Shown here: piece after piece, positions 6,050 to 13,707 of the stretch | Layout: each line of letters starts with the position of its first letter | Numbering within the stretch: position 1 is the stretch's first letter | DNA from: CAZKUR01 sp964556005 | Lineage (GTDB): Bacteria; Bacteroidota; Ignavibacteria; Ignavibacteriales; Ignavibacteriaceae | Reading direction: 5' to 3' | DNA length: 16,012 nucleotides | NCBI GenBank assembly: GCA_964556005.1 | Contig: CAZKUR010000089.1 | Coordinates: 1-16,012 of the forward strand | The notes under the pieces: generated by a model | Seen by the model: the letters and a program-made list of their open reading frames with translations, nothing else | Told to the model about the DNA's origin: nothing | Databases searched by the model: none | Translations under genes and position numbers: made by a program

Positions 6050-7828
6050 ATGAAAATGATATCATTAATTTCAATTCTATTGGTTATCGCCTTTTGTTCC
6101 GGCGAATTAAAATCACAGCAAAACATTTCTGGAAATTGGACGACAAAATTCGAAAAAAGCAATTACCTTGAAACGGAAAGCTATGATGAAACAATAAATT
6201 ATTTTCGAAGGCTCGCCAAAGCTTCCGAGTACGCAAAACTTTTTTCTTTCGGCATTTCGCCTCAGGGAAGAGATTTATATTGCCTGGCCGTTTCAAAAGA
6301 TCAAATCTTTACTCCCGGTGAAGCAAAAAAAATTGATAAACCTATTTTATTGATAATCAACGGAATCCATTCAGGCGAGATTGAGGGTAAAGATGCATGC
6401 ATGCTTTTATTAAGAGAGATGCTTGTGACAAAAGAAAAGGAAAATTTATTAAACAGTGTAACTTTACTTGTTGTACCGATCTTTAATGTCGATGGCCATG
6501 AAAGATCCTCGCCGTACAACAGGATAAATCAAAACGGCCCGAAGGAAATGGGTTGGCGTACGACTTCTCAGAATTTAAATCTTAACAGAGACTGGATGAA
6601 AGCGGATGCTCCCGAAATGCAGGCAATGTTAAAATTGTTTTCTGCATTGCTTCCCGACTTTGTAATTGATACACATACTACAGACGGAGCCGATTATCAG
6701 TATACCATAACCTATGATATGGAGAAATTTAGGAATATTTATACGGGAACAGCAGAATGGACAAAAAATAATTTCATTCCTAATTTAGAAAAAAGCGTGG
6801 AAGATGCCGGATTTTTAGCAAGAGGTTATGTTTCACTAAAAAATTGGTCTGCAGGCCTGGACAGCGGAATTGTCGATTGGGCAGCAACTCCAAGATTTTC
6901 AAACGGTTACGCCGCAGTTCAAAACAGGCCTTGCTTATTAATTGAAACCCACATGCTGAAGCCATACAAGGAGAGAGTATTTGCTACAAAAGCGATGCTG
7001 GAGTCGGTGATTAAGTATCTGAATGAACATCCCGTTGAACTTTTAAATTTAAATGAAGAAGCAGACAGCAATTCCATAAATGAATTTCACTCTGAACAAA
7101 AATATTTGCCGGTATCGTTTTTTGCGACGGATAAATATAAGGATACTCCATTTAAAAGAATTCAATATCGAAAAGACTCGAGCTGGGTTTCCGGCGTAAA
7201 AAGAATTACTTACACCGGTAAAAAGCAAGATATAAATATTCCTTTTTATTATGATATCCGGGCGAAAGATTCTGTAAATCTTCCTGTTGCATATTTAATT
7301 CCAAAAGAGTGGGGGGATTGGGAAAATATTATTGAAAGAATTAAGCTGCATGGAATTAAAGTTGAGGAACTCCAGGAAGATAATCTAATGGAAGTAATAC
7401 GGTATAAGTTCAAAAATATAAAGTTTGCGGCTTTCCCGTTTGAGGGAAGGCAGCGAGTTGACTGCGACTATGATACTCTTCACCAAACATTAATGATACC
7501 GAGAGGCACTTACGTTATAAATACAAATCAAAGAACCATTAGAGTTATTGCAAATCTTTTGGAACCCAAAAGCGAAGACTCGTTTTTGAGATGGGGATTT
7601 TTTAATTCGATATTCGAGAGAAAAGAATACTTTGAAAATTATGTGATGGAAAAAATGGCTCTGGAAATGATGAAATCCGATCCGAAACTAAAAGAAGAAT
7701 TTGAGAAAAAGCTTTCCGGCGATAAAAACTTTAAAAATAATCCCTATGCAAGATTGAACTTTTTCTATGAACACTCCCCGTATTTTGATAAGGGATTAAA
7801 TCTTTACCCCATAATGAGGGTTGAGTGA
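6050..7828 (+). CDS. Secreted M14-family zinc carboxypeptidase
   Basis: The 592-residue precursor has an export signal at 1-22 (MKMISLISILLVIAFCSGEL). The peptidase domain spans roughly 45-320. Zinc ligands are H107 and E110 in NGIHSGEIEGKD and H209 in DTHTTDG. NLNRDW (177-182) matches the substrate-carboxylate-binding NxxR region of the family, and E299 in LLIETHML is the likely catalytic glutamate. M14 enzymes remove C-terminal amino acids from peptides; this subgroup is exported and probably works in the periplasm or outside the cell on nutrient peptides. The remaining 270 residues form a C-terminal region that I do not recognise. The start at 6050 is kept because it gives a proper signal peptide; an ATG at 6056 is also possible, and neither has a clear ribosome-binding site. 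It stands alone on the plus strand. Confidence 0.9.
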   Translation: MKMISLISILLVIAFCSGELKSQQNISGNWTTKFEKSNYLETESYDETINYFRRLAKASEYAKLFSFGISPQGRDLYCLAVSKDQIFTPGEAKKIDKPILLIINGIHSGEIEGKDACMLLLREMLVTKEKENLLNSVTLLVVPIFNVDGHERSSPYNRINQNGPKEMGWRTTSQNLNLNRDWMKADAPEMQAMLKLFSALLPDFVIDTHTTDGADYQYTITYDMEKFRNIYTGTAEWTKNNFIPNLEKSVEDAGFLARGYVSLKNWSAGLDSGIVDWAATPRFSNGYAAVQNRPCLLIETHMLKPYKERVFATKAMLESVIKYLNEHPVELLNLNEEADSNSINEFHSEQKYLPVSFFATDKYKDTPFKRIQYRKDSSWVSGVKRITYTGKKQDINIPFYYDIRAKDSVNLPVAYLIPKEWGDWENIIERIKLHGIKVEELQEDNLMEVIRYKFKNIKFAAFPFEGRQRVDCDYDTLHQTLMIPRGTYVINTNQRTIRVIANLLEPKSEDSFLRWGFFNSIFERKEYFENYVMEKMALEMMKSDPKLKEEFEKKLSGDKNFKNNPYARLNFFYEHSPYFDKGLNLYPIMRVE

Positions 7829-8179
7829 ATCCTATAAAAGCTAACCAATTTTATTGCAACAATTATATGCCTCAAGTTTACAACAAATTTTTAGCCAAAT
7901 TATTTGGTAAAAATGACAAAATAAAAAGTTTTAATTCATTAAAAATTTGACGAAATTATTAAATTATTTAGAAGATTAAAAAGTTGGTAAAAACTTTGAT
8001 TTAAACCATTTTTTGCCGAAAACAATTGCTTAATACGTTTATTTAAGGTATTTTAAAGTGTTTACAAAAAGCATGGATAAATCTTCCGCAAGTCAATTTC
8101 GATTATAATAAATCCGAATAGTAAGGAATATTTATTCTGACGAGCAATTTTTCTTTCATTAATTTTTTTAGGAGTGTAA
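7829..8179. other. Intergenic region upstream of the RRM gene
   Basis: About 350 AT-rich bases hold no credible gene. TTGCTT (8026-8031) and TATTTT (8049-8054), 17 bases apart, could form a promoter for the RRM gene with a leader of about 120 bases. Long leaders are common for cold-regulated RNA-binding proteins, but this is only a guess. No terminator for the M14 peptidase gene was found. Confidence 0.4.
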
Positions 8180-8482
8180 ATGAACATTTATGTAGGCAAC
8201 CTCTCCAAGAGTGCCACTGAAGAAGAGCTAACAAATCTATTTTCCGAATATGGACAGGTTAGTTCTGCCAAAATTATTCGTGATTTATTTTCTCAGGAAT
8301 CACGGGGATTTGCATTCATCGAAATGCCGGGACTTGCAGAAGCACAAAAAGCAATTGAGGAACTCAACAGCAAAGAATTTAAAGGACAAAACCTTGTTGT
8401 TAATGAGGCTCGCCCAAAACGTGACAATAGAAAAAGAAACGACAGCAGATCAGGCGGCGGACAAAAGAGACGAAGGTTTTAA
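8180..8482 (+). CDS. RRM-domain RNA-binding protein
   Basis: This small protein of 100 residues consists of one RNA recognition motif and a short basic tail. RNP2 is IYVGNL (3-8) and RNP1 is RGFAFIEM (42-49), whose aromatic residues stack on RNA bases. Residues 77-100 are rich in Arg, Lys, Gly and Asn and end GGGQKRRRF. Bacterial proteins of this layout are known from cyanobacteria and Bacteroidota, where several are cold-induced and bind mRNA. AGGAG (8170-8174) precedes the ATG at a good distance. A GC-rich hairpin follows 13 bases after the stop. It is monocistronic. A second overlapping frame in the region is not a gene. Confidence 0.95.
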   Translation: MNIYVGNLSKSATEEELTNLFSEYGQVSSAKIIRDLFSQESRGFAFIEMPGLAEAQKAIEELNSKEFKGQNLVVNEARPKRDNRKRNDSRSGGGQKRRRF

Positions 8483-8495
8483 AATCATTTTTCCG

Positions 8496-8522
8496 GGCCG
8501 GCTTCAATTATTTTAGCCGGCC
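8496..8522 (+). terminator. GC-rich stem-loop after the RRM gene
   Basis: GGCCGGCT (8496-8503) pairs perfectly with AGCCGGCC (8515-8522) across an 11-base loop. It is the most GC-rich stretch nearby. The following GTTCTAAACT is only weakly T-rich, so it may stop transcription inefficiently or mainly protect the mRNA end. Confidence 0.65.
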
Positions 8523-8583
8523 GTTCTAAACTAAGATAATATTTTTATTAAAAAGCCAATATTCCGGGGGCTATATGAGAAGT

Positions 8584-8626
8584 GTTATGTTAAATGATTT
8601 AAATATCCATAAAATCATTTAATAAC
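8584..8626. repeat. AT-rich inverted repeat
   Basis: GTTATGTTAAATGATTT (8584-8600) and AAAATCATTTAATAAC (8611-8626) are near-perfect inverted arms around a 10-base centre. It lies between the RRM gene and the aminopeptidase gene. It could be an operator or a weak hairpin; the composition makes chance a real possibility. Confidence 0.4.
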
Positions 8627-8775
8627 TTCACTCAATTTTATGTATCTGCCTTGAATTTTATCTAATTTACCTCTAATAATTTTAATATTTATAGAATTAT
8701 TTTAATTGCCAATCATTAATTGAACTTCTCATTTTTAAATTTTATGTTAATTATTAAAAACAAAAAGGAATTAAA

Positions 8776-9777
8776 ATGTCGGACTTAACCGGGAAAATGA
8801 TATTAGCAGCTTTTAATGCTATGGTATTTACGATGGAATTTAATTCATCCGACAAAATTCTTATACTAACCGATGAGGGTTCAAAAAATATTGCGGAAAA
8901 ATTTAAGTCGGCAGCATTTCAAAAAAAATGCGAAGTAACCCAATTTTTTATCAAAGAAAGTGAAAGGCCGCTAAAGGAAATTCCAAGAGAATTGCTGAAA
9001 CTTTTAACGGACAAGACTATTGTTTTGAATATCATCAGGGCATTCCCGGAAGAAATATCATTCAGAATAAAATGGATTTTTGAAATTGAAAAGAGAAGTA
9101 ATATAAAATGTGCTCACATGCCCGGTATTACACAAGAGATGATGACGAACGGCCCGATGAACATTGATTATCAACAGATGAGAACGACAGCGATAAATTT
9201 GATTGAAAAATTACGAGATGCGGATTATCTTCATATTACAACTAATGAAGGAACCGATTTGAAACTTGGCGTTAATGGCAGAATTTTTACCGATGATACT
9301 TATATTCAACCGGGTAAAATCAATAACCTGCCGTGCGGTGAAATTTATTGTGCGCCTGAAGAAACTAAAGCCAACGGAATAGTAATCTTTAATGCAAGCA
9401 TCGGGGATATTGGATTATTGAAAGAACCTCTTGAGGTAATTTTAAAAGACGGTAAAATAATTGAGCTTAAAAGCAGTAATCAAAATCTTATTGAAAAGAT
9501 AAGCAAACTTTCGGATGCAGATAAAGAAGCAAGAATAATTGGCGAGCTGGGAATTGGAATAAACCCCGGTGCACGAATTACCGGCAACATGCTTGAAGAT
9601 GAAAAAGCAATTGAAACCGCCCACATTGCTTTTGGTAATAATGAAGACTTCGGCGGTAATAACAAATCAAAAATTCATCGCGACTTTCTATTCTTCCGCC
9701 CGACGATAGAAGTAAATTATACAAACGGCGGGAAACAAATTTTAATGAAGAATGGAAAAATACTCCTACTGTCTTAA
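8776..9777 (+). CDS. M29-like aminopeptidase (thermophilic aminopeptidase T family)
   Basis: The 333-residue cytoplasmic protein matches the C-terminal metal-binding part of aminopeptidase T-type enzymes. Features in order are LPCGEIYCAPEE (185-196), IIGELGIGINPGARITGNML (254-273), EDEKAIETAHIAFG (274-287) and NNKSKIHRDFLF (295-306). In the M29 family the conserved Glu, His and Asp in these segments (here E257, E276, H283, H301, D303) hold two metal ions. It would remove N-terminal residues from peptides. It is shorter than the classical enzymes of about 400 residues, mainly in the N-terminal half, as in the leucyl-aminopeptidase-annotated subgroup. AAGGA (8765-8769) supports the start. A weak hairpin (AAAGA/TCTTT near 9784-9797) with a later T-run may end the transcript. 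Substrate range unknown. Confidence 0.85.
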   Translation: MSDLTGKMILAAFNAMVFTMEFNSSDKILILTDEGSKNIAEKFKSAAFQKKCEVTQFFIKESERPLKEIPRELLKLLTDKTIVLNIIRAFPEEISFRIKWIFEIEKRSNIKCAHMPGITQEMMTNGPMNIDYQQMRTTAINLIEKLRDADYLHITTNEGTDLKLGVNGRIFTDDTYIQPGKINNLPCGEIYCAPEETKANGIVIFNASIGDIGLLKEPLEVILKDGKIIELKSSNQNLIEKISKLSDADKEARIIGELGIGINPGARITGNMLEDEKAIETAHIAFGNNEDFGGNNKSKIHRDFLFFRPTIEVNYTNGGKQILMKNGKILLLS

Positions 9778-9934
9778 TAATAAAAAGATTCATCTTTATT
9801 ACCTCTCTTTTTTAACACCTTCTCATAATTATTAATGTTACCCTATCACATAATAATTCTTCTCCTAAAAAATTCAATTAATTCTATTTCAGATTTATTG
9901 TAAATTTGGATAACAGATTATTATGAATTTTAAC

Positions 9935-9940
9935 AGGGAG
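9935..9940 (+). promoter_or_regulatory. Ribosome-binding site that fixes the fumC start
   Basis: AGGGAG stands six bases before ATG 9947. The in-frame ATG at 9923, 24 bases upstream, has no such site, and starting there would place the AGGGAG inside the coding region. The downstream ATG also gives the normal fumarase N-terminus (MEFRTESDSMG). Confidence 0.8.
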
Positions 9941-9946
9941 AAAGAA

Positions 9947-11341
9947 ATGGAATTTAGAACCGAATCAGATAGCATGGGATCCATTAAGGTTCCGGTTGAT
10001 AAATATTACGGCGCACAAACTGCACGTTCGTTAATGAATTTTAAAATCGGCGGAGAACATTTTCCGCGCGAATTAATAAGAGCGCTTGGAATATTAAAGA
10101 AAGCCGCTGCTCTAACAAATAAAGAGCTGGGTTTGCTTCCCGCTGAAAAAGCAGATTTAATAGTAAAAGCTGCCGATGAAGTTATTGAAGGAAAGTTAGA
10201 TGAACATTTCCCGCTTGTTGTTTGGCAGACCGGCAGCGGTACGCAAACCAACATGAATGCAAACGAAGTTATCTCCAACCGTGCAATTGAATTTGCAGGC
10301 GGAACGATGGGAAGCAAAAAGCCAATCCATCCGAATGATGATGTAAACAAAGCTCAGTCATCCAACGACACCTTCCCGACCGCAATGCATATCGCCGCTG
10401 TCGAAGAAATTCACAGAAGATTAATTCCGATGATTACTAAACTTCTACAGGCTTTACTGGAAAAATCCGAAGAATTTAAAGATATTATTAAAATCGGCAG
10501 AACGCATTTAATGGATGCAGTACCGTTAACTTTAGGACAGGAATTTTCCGGTTATGTGCAGCAATTGGAAAACGGGTTGGAAAGAATAAATGCATGCCTG
10601 CCGAGATTATATGAACTTGCTCTTGGCGGAACAGCAGTTGGAACAGGATTAAATACACATCCGGAATTCGCAGTTAAAGCTGCACAAAAGATTGCTGATT
10701 TAACAGGCAAACCTTTTACTTCGGCAAGGAATAAGTTCGAATCACTTGCCGCACACGATGCTCTCGTTGAAATAAGCGGAGTACTAAAAACAATCGCAGC
10801 ATCGCTAATGAAAATTGCCAATGATATTAGATGGCTAGGATCAGGCCCAAGATGCGGACTCGGTGAAATTCATCTTCCTGAAAACGAACCGGGCAGTTCA
10901 ATTATGCCGGGAAAAGTAAATCCAACTCAAAGCGAAGCTATGACAATGGTCTGTGTCCAGGTATTTGGTAACGATACAACGGTTACCTTTGCCGGTGCAA
11001 GCGGAAACTTTGAGTTAAACGTTTTTAAGCCGGTAATTATTTTTAACGTTCTTCAATCTATAAGATTAATTTCCGATGCATGTGAAAGCTTCACCGATAA
11101 TTGTGTTGTCGGTATTACTGCGAACAAGAACAATATTAAAAAGCATCTTGAAAATTCCTTAATGCTTGTCACTGCATTAAATCCGCATATAGGCTACGAC
11201 AATGCGGCTAAGGTTGCTAAAAAAGCTTTTGCGGAAAATAAAACCTTAAAAGAGACTGTAGTAGAGCTTGGTTTCTTAACTGCTGAAAAATTCGATGAAG
11301 CAGTTAGACCTGAAAAGATGACCGGTCCGGCAGCTAAGTAA
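9947..11341 (+). CDS. fumC: Class II fumarate hydratase
   Basis: This enzyme reversibly hydrates fumarate to L-malate in the TCA cycle; class II fumarases are iron-free homotetramers. From ATG 9947 it has 464 residues, the usual length. The N-terminus FRTESDSMGSIKVPVDKYYGAQT type opening, QTGSGTQTNMN (94-104), SSNDTFPTAMH (138-148), GRTHLMDAVPLTLGQEFSGY with the active-site His187, and the signature GSSIMPGKVN (316-325) with the catalytic serine loop are all present. The similar aspartase is less likely: the N-terminal RTESDSMG and HPNDDVN pattern matches fumarases. It ends 16 bases before a strong bidirectional terminator that separates it from the convergent sigma operon. No partner TCA genes are adjacent. 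Confidence 0.97.
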   Translation: MEFRTESDSMGSIKVPVDKYYGAQTARSLMNFKIGGEHFPRELIRALGILKKAAALTNKELGLLPAEKADLIVKAADEVIEGKLDEHFPLVVWQTGSGTQTNMNANEVISNRAIEFAGGTMGSKKPIHPNDDVNKAQSSNDTFPTAMHIAAVEEIHRRLIPMITKLLQALLEKSEEFKDIIKIGRTHLMDAVPLTLGQEFSGYVQQLENGLERINACLPRLYELALGGTAVGTGLNTHPEFAVKAAQKIADLTGKPFTSARNKFESLAAHDALVEISGVLKTIAASLMKIANDIRWLGSGPRCGLGEIHLPENEPGSSIMPGKVNPTQSEAMTMVCVQVFGNDTTVTFAGASGNFELNVFKPVIIFNVLQSIRLISDACESFTDNCVVGITANKNNIKKHLENSLMLVTALNPHIGYDNAAKVAKKAFAENKTLKETVVELGFLTAEKFDEAVRPEKMTGPAAK

Positions 11342-11357
11342 GCTGTATAAAATTAAA

Positions 11358-11407
11358 AGAGATGACATCTTAATTCTAATTATTAAAAAGATGTCATCTC
11401 TATTTTT
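11358..11407. terminator. Bidirectional terminator between fumC and the sigma operon
   Basis: A perfect 14-bp inverted repeat, AGAGATGACATCTT (11358-11371) and AAGATGTCATCTCT (11388-11401), encloses a 16-base loop. It is followed on the plus strand by ATTTTTTATTTT and on the minus strand by TTTAATTTTATA. It can serve both converging transcripts. A second, weaker stem (AAGAGATAAT 11442-11451 with ATTCTCTCTT 11461-11470, one mismatch) lies nearer the minus-strand operon. Confidence 0.9.
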
Positions 11408-11512
11408 TATTTTATGATCATTCACTTAAGGTAAAGTTTATAAGAGATAATTTATTTTTTATTCTCTCTTGTTCTAACTATTTAACGATGAAATATTTAG
11501 AATTAATTCCGG

Positions 11513-12049
11513 CTAAATATTTACATCAAGTTTTTTATTCTTAACGGCTTCTGTAAGAACTTCATTCAGCTCACCTTCGATTTCCGTAAGCACTACTTCT
11601 TTATTATCAATATTAATAATAAACATTTTATGAAGCTTTTCATCATCGCTTTCTTCTGTGAATATCGCGGTTGCCTCATCACCCTCAACAGAACAGACAA
11701 TTAATTTATATCCGTCCTTTTCCAATTCACTGCTAACAGATTTGAAAGAATGAAAGTCGAATGAAGCATTATAATAAGGATCGTTTCTGTAAACTCCGAC
11801 CTGAACATGGTTGATATGCCGAAGTACTCTTTCAGGCATATCATCATTAGAATCATTTTTTACAAACCAGCTTGCCGCAGTGATACTGATGGAACCGATA
11901 GAAAACTCCACGTCTGCCGGCAGAGTCTTTCCCAGCTTTGTAAATAAATGATCCCTTACTTTCTGAAATTTATGACTGACTCCAAAACAGCCGGTAAATA
12001 AAAAACTTGAAATAAAAATAAATATGAAAAACGGTTTAAAATTTTTCAT
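11513..12049 (-). CDS. DUF4252-like lipoprotein
   Basis: From ATG 12049 the protein has 178 residues and starts with a lipoprotein signal (MKNFKPFFIFIFISSFLFTG then Cys) with a clear lipobox FTGC, so it should be anchored in the membrane facing the periplasm or outer leaflet. An ATG 57 bases further upstream is rejected: it lies inside the preceding gene, and AAAGGAAA just before 12049 is a good ribosome-binding site. The body follows the layout of its upstream neighbour: a central VQVGVYR strand, an LEKDGYKLIVCSVEGDEATA strand pair, a MFIINID strand, and a final LTEIEGELNEVL segment. I therefore read it as a diverged DUF4252 paralogue. The gap to the upstream stop is a single base (TAA-A-ATG), which suggests coupled translation. 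It is the last gene of the sigma operon. Function unknown. Confidence 0.75.
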   Translation of the reverse strand: MKNFKPFFIFIFISSFLFTGCFGVSHKFQKVRDHLFTKLGKTLPADVEFSIGSISITAASWFVKNDSNDDMPERVLRHINHVQVGVYRNDPYYNASFDFHSFKSVSSELEKDGYKLIVCSVEGDEATAIFTEESDDEKLHKMFIINIDNKEVVLTEIEGELNEVLTEAVKNKKLDVNI

Positions 12050-12050
12050 T

Positions 12051-12605
12051 TTATTTTCCTTTCTTTTTAATTCCGTCAAGTGAAGGAATGTCGAATTTTT
12101 TACCAAGTTGACCTATTAATTCAAGATCGATTGGCCCGACGATATTTACAAATGCAGCTTCGCCGTCATGATCCAGATTTGTTACAACTAATCCGTCAAT
12201 ATTATTGTCGTCGGATTTTATGTAGACGTTCACCAATTCTCCATGCTCCCTGCTCCGAACAATTCTATCCCAGCCGTCTGACATAAGTTTACCATCGAGA
12301 TCTTTTATTTTGTTCGTAATCTGCTGAACATCTTTTTCGTCTGTATGGAATACATTTACTTTTACAAGTTTCAAACCGGAAAGCATTTTTGCAAGATTGG
12401 GATTATCACTTTCGGTCATTTTGGAAACCATTTTAAGTATTTTCCCATCCAGATTTACTTCGGTTACATCATTGCCTTTTTCGAAAGAACCGAGATTCCC
12501 GAAGTCTACATAACCCGGTTCTTTTGAGAAATTTTCTTTTTGAGCAAAAAGGACTGAACAAAAGAGAATCATAAATAATATTGTTAAAGATTTTATAGGT
12601 TTCAT
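12051..12605 (-). CDS. DUF4252 domain protein, exported
   Basis: The 184-residue precursor has a signal peptide ending near residue 22 (ILFCSVLFAQ) and no lipobox, so it is likely periplasmic or secreted. The mature part fits DUF4252: GYVDFGNLGSF, then LKLVKVNVFHTDE, DGWDRIVRSREHGELVNVYI, and a closing AAFVNIVGPIDLELIGQLGK. The family is found mainly in Bacteroidota and is often encoded beside ECF sigma factors, as here; its molecular role is unknown. GGAGGATAAA stands right before the ATG, formed by the last codons of the putative anti-sigma gene, and only one base separates that stop from this start. Co-translation with its neighbours is very likely. Confidence 0.85.
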   Translation of the reverse strand: MKPIKSLTILFMILFCSVLFAQKENFSKEPGYVDFGNLGSFEKGNDVTEVNLDGKILKMVSKMTESDNPNLAKMLSGLKLVKVNVFHTDEKDVQQITNKIKDLDGKLMSDGWDRIVRSREHGELVNVYIKSDDNNIDGLVVTNLDHDGEAAFVNIVGPIDLELIGQLGKKFDIPSLDGIKKKGK

Positions 12606-12606
12606 T

Positions 12607-13152
12607 TTATCCTCCGTTTAAAATATTTTTTACTGTATTTAATCCTTTGTTAAAAGGTTTCCCCACTTCATCCGGAAGAATATTGTCTTCCAAATTTTCC
12701 CCTGTTTTTTTAAATATGCCGCCGACAAAAACTAAAGTTTGCTTCACCTGTAATTCGGCTTTTTCAACTTCCGCTTTTGAATACTTCTGCTGCGGTTCCG
12801 GCTGCCTGAATACCAGAAATAAAAGCGTTGTCATTAAAATTAAAACTGATGCTGCCGCATAAACCGGTTTTGAAAAAATTATAAATTGAATCCTCTCATT
12901 CAATGAAGATTTTCTGTTCGCAATTCCGGTTTCCGAGTAAACCTTGTTTATAATTTCTTCCGGACAATTTTCATTTCTTATTGAACTAAGTTGAACAACC
13001 GTCTCTTTAAACCCATTTAATATTTTCTTTACGTTCGAATCAATTTTTGAAAGACGATAAATTTCGATCTTATCGGAGAATTTAGCATCTCCGTATGCAA
13101 CCGAAATGATTTTCTCCAACAATTTATCGTCGATTTCAATCTTCTTTTTCAT
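12607..13152 (-). CDS. Putative anti-sigma factor with one membrane span
   Basis: The protein has 181 residues: a charged, mostly helical N-terminal part (1-90) predicted to be cytoplasmic, one hydrophobic span (about 97-115, VYAAASVLILMTTLLFLVF), and a short outer part of about 65 residues. This topology, and its place directly after an ECF sigma gene with a 17-base overlap, indicates an anti-sigma factor that would hold the sigma factor at the membrane. The zinc-binding H-x3-C-x2-C motif of many anti-sigma proteins is absent, so it is not a ZAS type. ENCPEEIINKVYSE (61-74) resembles the helix before the membrane span in other Bacteroidota anti-sigma proteins. Identification rests mainly on context. 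It could instead be another regulatory membrane protein. Confidence 0.7.
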   Translation of the reverse strand: MKKKIEIDDKLLEKIISVAYGDAKFSDKIEIYRLSKIDSNVKKILNGFKETVVQLSSIRNENCPEEIINKVYSETGIANRKSSLNERIQFIIFSKPVYAAASVLILMTTLLFLVFRQPEPQQKYSKAEVEKAELQVKQTLVFVGGIFKKTGENLEDNILPDEVGKPFNKGLNTVKNILNGG

Positions 13153-13669
13153 ATGTGTATTCTTTTAACTCTTCCCGTAATTTTTTTCTTGCTCTCATTA
13201 TATAAACTTTAATGCTGTTGACCGGAACGTTTAACACTTCACTGATTTCCTTGTACTTCATTCCTTCAAAATGATAAAGTAAAAATGGACTCTTCATCGA
13301 CTCAGGCAGATGGTTTATTGCTTCTTTTAATTTTGAATTAAACACCTTTTCATGCACTAAATTTACCGGGTTATTATTCTCGATTTTATCGGAAAATCTC
13401 TCTTCAAAATTCTCATCGATTTCACGGCTGCGCTGATTAAATTTTTTATTCCTTCTTAAATAATCGATGCAAAGATTATGAGTCGTTGTCAACATCCACG
13501 CCTTTGCCGATTTAATGTTGAATACATCAATATTTTTCCAGGTTCTTATTAAAACTTCCTGAGTTATATCGTCGGCGTCGAACCTGTTGCCCAGCATATA
13601 GAATGAATAATTATAGACCTGGTTTTTATGCTGTTTTACCAGAGACTTAAACTTCAGCTCTTTTAGCAT
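13136..13669 (-). CDS. ECF-type RNA polymerase sigma factor
   Basis: The 177-residue protein contains a region 2 domain (about 10-75) with the polymerase-binding and -10 reading helix DADDITQEVLIRTWKN (31-46), followed by KAWMLTTTHNLCIDYLRR. A region 4 helix-turn-helix spans about 112-168, with LPESMKSPFLLYHFEGMKYK and EISEVLNVPVNSIKVYIMRA. Regions 1 and 3 are missing, as expected for ECF sigma factors. It should direct RNA polymerase to envelope-stress or similar promoters, held in check by the next gene. The ATG at 13669 has no ribosome-binding site; the promoter-like element upstream is so close that the mRNA may be nearly leaderless. Its 3' end overlaps the next gene by 17 bases. Confidence 0.95.
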   Translation of the reverse strand: MLKELKFKSLVKQHKNQVYNYSFYMLGNRFDADDITQEVLIRTWKNIDVFNIKSAKAWMLTTTHNLCIDYLRRNKKFNQRSREIDENFEERFSDKIENNNPVNLVHEKVFNSKLKEAINHLPESMKSPFLLYHFEGMKYKEISEVLNVPVNSIKVYIMRARKKLREELKEYTYEKED

Positions 13670-13677
13670 TTGATTAT

Positions 13678-13707
13678 TAAACGAATCATCATATGAAAAT
13701 GTTACAA
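13678..13707 (-). promoter_or_regulatory. Putative ECF sigma-dependent promoter (autoregulatory)
   Basis: On the minus strand TTGTAAC (13707-13701) and CGTTTA (13683-13678) are separated by 17 bases. This agrees with the GTAAC-type -35 and CGT-type -10 elements of ECF sigma factors, which often transcribe their own operon. Only eight bases lie between the -10 element and the ATG. The motif was found by eye; it does not recur in front of other genes of the window. Confidence 0.55.

Noticed and set aside
8250..8516. An 88-residue plus-strand frame overlapping the RRM gene.
   Set aside because: It is a frame shadow of the RRM gene, runs into the downstream hairpin and shows no protein family features.
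9880..9894. A 15-base match (AATTCTATTTCAGAT) with 2295-2309 beside the heptad array.
   Set aside because: One short match in AT-rich DNA may be chance; no heptad units follow it at the second site.
9923..9946. An upstream in-frame ATG that would lengthen fumarase by eight residues.
   Set aside because: It has no ribosome-binding site, while AGGGAG precedes ATG 9947, and the longer start adds residues not typical of the family.
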